From an uncultured Eubacteriales bacterium (lineage in GTDB: Bacteria; Bacillota; Clostridia; Lachnospirales; Lachnospiraceae), in contig OMSN01000036.1 in the NCBI GenBank assembly GCA_900313765.1, forward strand, positions 1 to 16,051: a stretch of 16,051 bases of DNA, read 5' to 3'. This document shows, piece after piece, positions 6,036 through 11,733 of the stretch (the first letter of the stretch is position 1; each line of letters begins with the position of its first letter). The notes beneath the pieces were generated by a model. The model was given only the letters and a program-made list of their open reading frames with translations. It searched no databases and was not told the DNA's origin. Position numbers and translations under genes: made by a program.

Positions 6036-7946
6036 ATGTCGAAAAAACAGAACAAGAATAAGAACCGGAATAACAGCCCGGACAATAAGAACATAACGGC
6101 TCAGGAGCTGGAGACGAAGGCGGAAGAGCTGAAGGAGACTGCCCGGGAGCTGGAAGAGAAGGCGGAAGAACTGAAGGAGAATGCCCAGGAGAAGGCGGAA
6201 GAGCTGAAGGGAAATGTCCAGGAAAAAGCGGGAGAGCTGAAGGGGAATGTCCAGGAGAAAGCGGGAGAGCTGAAGGAGAATGCCCAGGAGAAGGTGCAGG
6301 AACTGCAGGCGGCAGCCGATGGTAATCTGGATGCGCTCAAGGAACTGGAGCAGAAGGGGAAGAAGAAAGGCCGCGGCATCGAGATCTTCGGTGTCTTTGC
6401 GAAGCACAACTTCTATGCGAACGGCCTGACGCCGGAAGAGTTGAGAACCACACTGGAAGATCTGGGACCGACGTATGTCAAGATCGGTCAGATCATGTCC
6501 AGCCGTCTGGATCTTCTGCCGGAGAGCTACTGCAAGGAACTGGAGAAGCTGCGTCAGAACGTGCAGGAACTGGATCCGAAGCTGGCCCGTGCCGTGATCG
6601 AGCAGGAGACGGGGAAGAAGATCGATGAGATCTACAGCGAGTTCCGTGATGAGCCGCTTGGTTCGGCATCTGTCGGACAGGCACACTATGGTGTACTCAA
6701 AGACGGCCGCAGAGTCGTGACGAAGGTGCAGCGTCCGTTTATTGCGGATATGATGCGCGAGGACTTCGTCATGCTGAAGAAGCTGGCAAAAGGCGTCAGC
6801 ACCGTCGGAGAGAATCCGGATGCAGATAACCAGATGGATCTGGTTGAAGTGATCGAAGAATTCGAGAAGGTGACGGAGGAAGAACTGGACTTCCGCGTGG
6901 AGGCTCAGAATACCCGTTACTTTAAGGAACATGTCATCGAGGATGAGTCGAAGATCACCTGCCCGGATGTCATCGATGAACTGACGACAGAGCGGATCTT
7001 CACGATGTCCTTTGTCGATGGATACTCAGTCTCGAAGAGAGATAAGATCATCGAGGATGGTTTTGATGTAGAGCAGATCGGACGCAGCATCGTGGACAGC
7101 TATGTGCACCAGGTGCTGGATGTGGGAACCTTCCATGCGGATCCGCATCAGGGCAACCTCATGGTCCAGAGAGAGAGCGGTGTGCCGGAATGGATCGACT
7201 TCGGCATGATCGGACGCATCACAGACAGTGATATCAAGATCATCCAGCAGCTGGTACTGGCAGTACTGGAGAAGGATGTGGAGACGATCGCGAACGCGAT
7301 CCTGAGTCTGGGAGCCTCGTCTGCCAAGACCAACAGAGACCGTCTGATCGAGGATCTGGATATCTTCATGGATCAGTATGTCAATGTGACAAGCATCGAT
7401 GATCTGGACATGTCGCGGCTGTTTGAAGAGATCTGCACGCTGGCAGACAAACACCAGATCAAACTGCCGGGCAGGTTCACGATGCTGGTAAGATCTCTGG
7501 CAACCATTGAAGGCGTGATCGAGCAGCTGTGCCCGTCCCTGAATCTGTTCGAGATTGTCTCATCGAAACTGATGGACCGCGCGAAGGCAAGCTTTGATCT
7601 GGAACAGGAGATCCTCTCCATCGGGAAGGATGCCCTGGAGATCAGCAAGAAGGCAGCCAGGATTCCGGCTCTTGCGTCGGATGTCCTCAAGGGAGTTGCC
7701 AGAGGCCGGACGAAGATCAACCTGGAACTGACCGGTTATGAAGAACTGCTGAACAAGGGTGGTGACTCCATCAAGAATGTGGTCCTGGCACTGTTTGCCT
7801 GCATTCTGTTTGTGGGATCCTGTATCCTGGCACTGGCAGATATTACTCCGAAAGCACCCGGCGGATTACCGGCGCTCTCGGCGATCGGCCTGATCTTCTC
7901 CATCGCTCTTGCGATCTATACGGTGAAGAGCATCGGAAAGAAATAA
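6036..7946 (+). CDS. UbiB/ABC1/AarF-family atypical kinase-like protein, copy 2, with N-terminal 11-residue repeats
   Basis: The ATG at 6036 is chosen because AGGAGGGA lies just upstream (6021-6028); a GTG at 6012 would place that site inside the gene. The 636-residue product begins with a polar K/N-rich stretch (1-20) and an amphipathic charged helix (21-91) holding four tandem 11-residue repeats, EKAxELKxNxQ (41-84), plus a partial fifth. The UbiB core follows: K149xGQ152, GSASVGQAH (209-217), K230, ExD E283/D285, HADPHQGN (367-374) and DFG (389-391). Two C-terminal membrane helices lie at ~579-600 and 612-631. All kinase-like residues are intact. From 'EIFGVFAKHNFY' onward it closely matches copy 1, so the repeat region is an addition of roughly 95 residues. 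The repeats have the 3-4-4 hydrophobic spacing of hendecad helices, suggesting coiled-coil or lipid-surface binding (inference). The client lipid or protein is unknown. Confidence 0.93.
   Translation: MSKKQNKNKNRNNSPDNKNITAQELETKAEELKETARELEEKAEELKENAQEKAEELKGNVQEKAGELKGNVQEKAGELKENAQEKVQELQAAADGNLDALKELEQKGKKKGRGIEIFGVFAKHNFYANGLTPEELRTTLEDLGPTYVKIGQIMSSRLDLLPESYCKELEKLRQNVQELDPKLARAVIEQETGKKIDEIYSEFRDEPLGSASVGQAHYGVLKDGRRVVTKVQRPFIADMMREDFVMLKKLAKGVSTVGENPDADNQMDLVEVIEEFEKVTEEELDFRVEAQNTRYFKEHVIEDESKITCPDVIDELTTERIFTMSFVDGYSVSKRDKIIEDGFDVEQIGRSIVDSYVHQVLDVGTFHADPHQGNLMVQRESGVPEWIDFGMIGRITDSDIKIIQQLVLAVLEKDVETIANAILSLGASSAKTNRDRLIEDLDIFMDQYVNVTSIDDLDMSRLFEEICTLADKHQIKLPGRFTMLVRSLATIEGVIEQLCPSLNLFEIVSSKLMDRAKASFDLEQEILSIGKDALEISKKAARIPALASDVLKGVARGRTKINLELTGYEELLNKGGDSIKNVVLALFACILFVGSCILALADITPKAPGGLPALSAIGLIFSIALAIYTVKSIGKK
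6156..6308 (+). repeat. In-frame 33-bp tandem repeat (4 units plus partial)
   Basis: Units at 6156-6188, 6189-6221, 6222-6254 and 6255-6287, with a partial unit at 6288-6308, each encode EKA(E/G)ELK(E/G)N(A/V)Q. Units 2-4 are nearly identical at DNA level, which points to recent slippage or unequal exchange; unit number may vary between strains. Confidence 0.9.
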
Positions 7947-7979
7947 CAGTGCTGCGCCCGGTCCGGGCCAAAGGCACTG
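7947..7979 (+). other. Intercistronic stem-loop without a T-run
   Basis: CAGTGC (7947-7952) pairs with GCACTG (7974-7979) around an inner GCCCGGTCCGGGC near-palindrome (7956-7968), starting directly after the UbiB stop. The following bases are GTTAAAAAGG with no T-run, so termination on + is not supported. A second small hairpin (CCGTC/GACGG, within 7999-8013) follows before the next ribosome site. RNA processing or partial attenuation within the operon is possible. Confidence 0.5.
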
Positions 7980-8043
7980 GTTAAAAAGGTAAATATCCGT
8001 CCGACAGACGGTTATGATTATTTGGGAAAGGAGATAGTAGCAA

Positions 8044-8670
8044 ATGGCAACAAACATCGTGGTAAGTCTTTTTGAGGTTGAGAGCGAAGCATATCAGGCT
8101 ATGACACAGCTGAAGCAGTATCCGGGAGATGACAGATCATTTGTATCTGCAGCGGTTCTCGTAAAGAAGGAGAATGGTGTACTGCGTACACTGGACGCAT
8201 ATGATTCCGGAGCGCATACAACGGATGACACCGCAGTCGGAGGACTGGTCGGAGCTCTGTTCGGTGTACTCGGCGGCCCGATCGGCGTTCTGCTTGGCGG
8301 AAGCTATGGCCTGCTTGTCGGTTCCCTGTTGGATGCAGATGATACTATGACAGGTGTTTCCCTGCTTGAGCAGATCGCGCAGAAGACAGAGGAAGGCGAA
8401 GTAGCGATCATTGGTCTTGTATTCGAAGAGGATGAAGCGATCCTGGATCAGAAACTGTCCGGATTCAAGACGATCATTGCACGCTTTGATGCGGCAGATG
8501 TGGCGGCGGAAGTCGAAGAAGCCCGTATGCTGGAGGACGAGATGGCTCGTCAGGCCCGCAAGGAGCTTCGTGATGAGAAGAAGGCATCCCGCAAGGAGAA
8601 GAGAGCCGAGAAGAAAGAGAAACTGTCAGCTGAGTGGGCAGGATTCAAGGCGAAGTTCAAGAAAGACTGA
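8044..8670 (+). CDS. DUF1269-like glycine-zipper membrane-associated protein
   Basis: The 208-residue protein has a ferredoxin-like N-terminal strand pattern (MATNIVVSLFEVESEAYQAM), in which the conserved start resembles DUF1269 and general-stress 17M-type proteins. A Gly-rich hydrophobic segment follows (residues ~64-97, with repeated GxxxG and GG steps), long enough for a membrane hairpin or glycine zipper. After a second alpha/beta segment (~117-150) comes a long Lys/Arg/Glu helix (151-208). There is no enzyme motif. AAGGAG lies about 10 nt upstream, and the next gene starts 26 nt after the stop, so it is part of the UbiB operon. Function in the family is unknown; a stress or membrane-integrity role is a guess from relatives and neighbours. 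Confidence 0.7.
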   Translation: MATNIVVSLFEVESEAYQAMTQLKQYPGDDRSFVSAAVLVKKENGVLRTLDAYDSGAHTTDDTAVGGLVGALFGVLGGPIGVLLGGSYGLLVGSLLDADDTMTGVSLLEQIAQKTEEGEVAIIGLVFEEDEAILDQKLSGFKTIIARFDAADVAAEVEEARMLEDEMARQARKELRDEKKASRKEKRAEKKEKLSAEWAGFKAKFKKD

Positions 8671-8696
8671 TCATCTGAATCAGGGAGGAAACACCT

Positions 8697-9563
8697 ATGG
8701 AAGTAAAAAAGATAAGCATCCGTGAAGCAAAGAAGAGAATTAAAAATGATCCGGAACTGAGCAAGATGCTGGTTCGCAGCGGATGGAGAGAGATTGCTCT
8801 CGATCTGGACGGCGACGGCATGGCAGACGTTTCATTTTCCAGTGAAAAAGTCGGAAGAAAGATCGATACGATCGCGGTCGATCTGAGCGGAAACGGAGAG
8901 TATAATCTCTATCTGCACGATTTTGACGGAAACGGGATTCCGGATACGGTCTGCCTGGTTGAAGATGGTGAAGAGGAACAGGTCGTCGCGTTTGGCGGTG
9001 AAGTGGAACTGGGATTCATCAACCTGGGAGTCCGTGTTGCCAATCTGCTTGTGGCGGAAGACTTCATGAACAGAGAACTGGGCATCTCACTGGCGGATCT
9101 GGCTGCTTACCTGAAGATGCATGCTGCAGCCATGCTGGTTGAGCTGGAGAAGAGGGAGAATGCGGAAGGCATCGATAAGGTCTATTATTTCCTGAACGAT
9201 GCGCAGACCTATTATCTGGCAACCGTAGATGGAGACAAGCCCAGGGTCAGACCCTTCGGCACAATCCTTCTTTATGAAGGAAAGCTGTACATCCAGACAG
9301 GAAAGGTCAAGGATGTCTCCAAACAGATCAGTGAGAATCCGTTTGTTGAGATCTGTGCTTACATGAATGGCAGCTGGATCCGCATTGCGGCAGAGCTGGT
9401 TGAGGATGACAACCGTGATGTAAAGGTTGCCATGCTGGAGAAGATGCCGTCCCTGAAGGCGATGTACAGTGCGGATGATGAGAACACACAGGTGTTCTGG
9501 ATGAAGGATGCGACAGCTACCATCTGCTCCTTCACATCGGAGCCGGAAGTTATCAGCTTCTGA
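8697..9563 (+). CDS. Fusion protein: calcium-binding-type DxDxDG repeats plus PNPOx-like FMN split-barrel domain
   Basis: The 288-residue protein has two parts. The N-terminal ~100 residues hold three acidic loops of calcium-binding type: DLDGDGMAD (36-44), DLSGNGEYN (62-70) and DFDGNGIPD (75-83). Each is followed by a strand, as in EF-hand-like or thrombospondin-type-3/VCBS repeats; the middle copy is weaker. A helical linker (~105-155) leads to a pyridoxamine-5'-phosphate-oxidase-like split barrel (~160-280), recognised by YYLATVDGDKPRVRPFG, the LYIQTGKVKDVSKQI segment and NPFVEICAY. Such small barrels bind FMN, F420 or heme. It has no signal peptide or membrane helix, so the calcium-type loops would sit in the cytoplasm, which is unusual. 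The ribosome site is AGGGAGGA. The next gene, a flavodoxin-fold reductase, starts 9 nt later and could be its electron donor (inference). Confidence 0.8.
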   Translation: MEVKKISIREAKKRIKNDPELSKMLVRSGWREIALDLDGDGMADVSFSSEKVGRKIDTIAVDLSGNGEYNLYLHDFDGNGIPDTVCLVEDGEEEQVVAFGGEVELGFINLGVRVANLLVAEDFMNRELGISLADLAAYLKMHAAAMLVELEKRENAEGIDKVYYFLNDAQTYYLATVDGDKPRVRPFGTILLYEGKLYIQTGKVKDVSKQISENPFVEICAYMNGSWIRIAAELVEDDNRDVKVAMLEKMPSLKAMYSADDENTQVFWMKDATATICSFTSEPEVISF

Positions 9564-9572
9564 GGATGAGAG

Positions 9573-10142
9573 ATGATACTGTTTATTAACTCCTGTGTAA
9601 GGGAGAACTCGAGAACCAGAAGGCTGGCTGACAGCCTTCTGGCCCGGCTCGGGGAAGAGGCGCAGGAAGTGTATCTGCCTGATATAGCATTCCCCGTAAT
9701 AGATGAAGCATTCCTGAATAAGAGGGACCGGCTGATTGCAGATGGTGCATTCGATGACCCTCTTTTTTCTCTTGCCCGGCAGTTTGCTGAGGCGGATCAG
9801 ATCGTGATCGCTGCACCGTACTGGGACCTGTCGTTCCCAGCCGTCCTGAAACAGTACTTTGAGCAGATCAATGTGCTTGGCGTCACGTTTACATACACAC
9901 CGGAAGGAATTCCGAAGGGTTTGTGCAGAGCAGAAAAACTATACTATGTCATGACAGCAGGAGGCTGCTATGTACCGGAAGAATTCGGCTTCGGCTATGT
10001 CCGCGCGCTTGCGCAGAACTTCTACGGCATAGCGGATGTGGAGCTGATCAGAGCCGTCGGACTGGACATAGACGGCGCGGATGTCGAGGGGATCATGCAG
10101 GAGTGCCTCAGCACCATAGAAAGTGCGAAGACATATCAGTAA
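9573..10142 (+). CDS. Flavodoxin-fold NAD(P)H-dependent FMN oxidoreductase (Flavodoxin_2/azoreductase-like)
   Basis: The 189-residue protein has a short flavodoxin-like fold. The first strand and phosphate loop are FINSCVRENSRTRRLA (4-19), the second flavin-contacting segment is APYWDLSFPAVLKQYFE (81-97) followed by GVTFTYTPEG (103-112), and a TAGG turn is at 128-131. These match the NQO1/AcpD/azoreductase group, which passes electrons from NAD(P)H through FMN to quinones, azo compounds or partner proteins. It is about the usual length, cytoplasmic and complete. It starts 9 nt after the PNPOx-fusion gene, using GAGG in the overlap of the previous stop. The physiological acceptor is unknown. 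Confidence 0.88.
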   Translation: MILFINSCVRENSRTRRLADSLLARLGEEAQEVYLPDIAFPVIDEAFLNKRDRLIADGAFDDPLFSLARQFAEADQIVIAAPYWDLSFPAVLKQYFEQINVLGVTFTYTPEGIPKGLCRAEKLYYVMTAGGCYVPEEFGFGYVRALAQNFYGIADVELIRAVGLDIDGADVEGIMQECLSTIESAKTYQ

Positions 10143-10206
10143 TACAGCACTAGGAGCGCACAAAACAATAAATCGATATTCCGGATATACCGGGAAAGGA
10201 GATCGT

Positions 10207-11625
10207 ATGTTAAGTCGGAAACTATCTGTATTACAGGATCTGGCAGATGCCCTGCCGAAAGAAGAACTGGAGAAAAGAGCAGCGCTGCCTTTTCTGCGGG
10301 AACTGAAGGAGAGCGTCCAGGGTACGGTTCAGGAAACCATTCAGGAAGCTGTGCAGAAAACAGTTGACACCGTACAGGAAACGGTACAGGACACGGTCCA
10401 GGAAACAGTCCAGAAAGCCGTGGAAGTTGTACAGAATACAGTAAGAGGTGAGCGGATCGCGATGCCGTTTCTCCATAATATGACACCGGATATCATATCG
10501 GAATGGAACTGGCAGGATTTTGATCCGGCAGGTCCGAATGATAAGCCGAATATGAATCTGGCGGTCATGGGACTGATCCTGGCCACCAATATCGAATCGA
10601 CAGTCGGAAAACATGCATGGAGTCTGGTGGAATACAGCCTCGACAGGCTTGGATTCACGAATATCGTGCATCAGTATTTTGAGTCGGCCGAGAAGGTCAA
10701 TCACCCGGCAATGGCTTTCGGCAGAAGTGTTGAAACGGTAAACGGCAAAACAGTTGTCGCCGCGGTCTATCGCGGAAGTTCCTCCATCGTGGATTTCATT
10801 TCCGACGCTAAGGCGGAACCGGGCGGATTCCATCAGGCAGGGATCAATGCAACAAATGAACTGAGAGCTTACTGCAGTTCACAGAAACTGACAAAGGAAA
10901 ATACGATCCTGTTCATTACTGGCCACAGTTATGGTGCTTCGAGCGCTTCCCTGGTCGGGATCATGAGCACCGACCTGGCGGAAAGGGATTCGATCTTCTG
11001 CTATTCCTATGCGACCCCGAATTACATCCGGAACGGTCTGACCGGTGAGGGAATGAAGATGTTCAGCTTCAACAGCAATGAGGACATCGTTCCCCAGGTG
11101 CCAGTCGGCCCGAATCTGGACAAGACGGGCGGAGTCATCCAGTATGACAGACTGGATATGAAACTGAACCATCCGGAGCAGTATGCGCGGTTCCTGAAGC
11201 TGTATGAACACTATCGGGACTGCGATTATGAGTCGGATACCGATTTCCTTCCGGATGCCTATACATTCAAGCCATATGTGAAACGGCCGGTGGACAATGT
11301 GATCATCCGGAACCATATGCCGTACACATACATGCCGTTCCTCCTCAGCGTCCTTCCGGACGAGGTGGTGGATTCCTATATCGTGGAAGTTCCGAAGCCT
11401 GCTGCGAAAGAGCAGGGACCGGACTGGGAGATGTTCGTCGGTGAAGTGTATAAACTGCCGCTTACTGGAATCGGTCTGTTTACCTGGGAGAGTTCGGACA
11501 CTTCCGTTGCCTCGATCAATGAAAAAGGGATGATAACAGGAGTGTCTGCGGGAGATGCACTGCTGACGGTCACATCCCCGGGCGGAAAACAGACGACCCT
11601 TAAGATATGTGTTCTGGAAGCGTAG
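10207..11625 (+). CDS. Class-3-lipase-like alpha/beta hydrolase with amphipathic VQxT repeats and a C-terminal Ig-like (BIG2) domain
   Basis: The start at 10207 is chosen for its AAGGAG site (about 10196-10201); the frame is open upstream but overlaps the previous gene. The 472-residue product has three parts. Residues 37-80 form a low-complexity helix of VQxT-type steps. Residues ~115-380 are a lipase_3-like hydrolase with AAVYRGSSS (185-193), the nucleophile elbow GHSYG (239-243, Ser241), Asp293 in NEDIVPQVP, and a likely catalytic His370 in NHMPYTYM. Residues ~408-470 are a bacterial Ig-like group 2 domain, with WESSDTSVASINEKGMITG being diagnostic. BIG2 domains are usually outside the cell, yet there is no signal peptide; the amphipathic helix may instead place it on a membrane. 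It probably cleaves acyl esters of lipids, but the substrate is not known. It is the last gene before a terminator-like hairpin. Confidence 0.83.
   Translation: MLSRKLSVLQDLADALPKEELEKRAALPFLRELKESVQGTVQETIQEAVQKTVDTVQETVQDTVQETVQKAVEVVQNTVRGERIAMPFLHNMTPDIISEWNWQDFDPAGPNDKPNMNLAVMGLILATNIESTVGKHAWSLVEYSLDRLGFTNIVHQYFESAEKVNHPAMAFGRSVETVNGKTVVAAVYRGSSSIVDFISDAKAEPGGFHQAGINATNELRAYCSSQKLTKENTILFITGHSYGASSASLVGIMSTDLAERDSIFCYSYATPNYIRNGLTGEGMKMFSFNSNEDIVPQVPVGPNLDKTGGVIQYDRLDMKLNHPEQYARFLKLYEHYRDCDYESDTDFLPDAYTFKPYVKRPVDNVIIRNHMPYTYMPFLLSVLPDEVVDSYIVEVPKPAAKEQGPDWEMFVGEVYKLPLTGIGLFTWESSDTSVASINEKGMITGVSAGDALLTVTSPGGKQTTLKICVLEA
10315..10446 (+). repeat. In-frame degenerate VQxT repeat of the lipase-like gene
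   Basis: This 132-bp stretch encodes 44 residues of VQ(E/D/K)T steps (residues 37-80). Hydrophobic V/I residues recur mostly every four positions with occasional three-residue steps, giving one hydrophobic stripe on a helix. The DNA units (gtncaggaaacngt-like) are diverged, so the repeat is older than the one in UbiB copy 2. Confidence 0.75.
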
Positions 11626-11682
11626 AAGCAGGGCAGTCTGAGCGCCAAAGAGTCAGGATAAGAATACAGGAACATTGCAGTA

Positions 11683-11715
11683 AAGGGGTGATGGACCAGC
11701 CACACCCCTTGTTTT
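11683..11715 (+). terminator. Terminator-like hairpin after the lipase-like gene
   Basis: AAGGGGTG (11683-11690) pairs perfectly with CACCCCTT (11703-11710) around a 12-nt loop and is followed by GTTTTCT. The T-run is short, so termination may be partial. It ends only 18 nt before the start of the next gene and no clear promoter lies between, so read-through into that gene is likely. Confidence 0.5.
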
Positions 11716-11733
11716 CTGCAGATGAGGAATGAT

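Noticed and set aside
6156..6308. CRISPR-like array of 33-bp units
   Set aside because: The units are directly contiguous without spacers and keep a reading frame coding for an amphipathic helix, so this is a coding tandem repeat.
10123..10206. Upstream in-frame start for the lipase-like gene
   Set aside because: It overlaps the end of the oxidoreductase gene and has no ribosome site; the ATG at 10207 has AAGGAG at good spacing.
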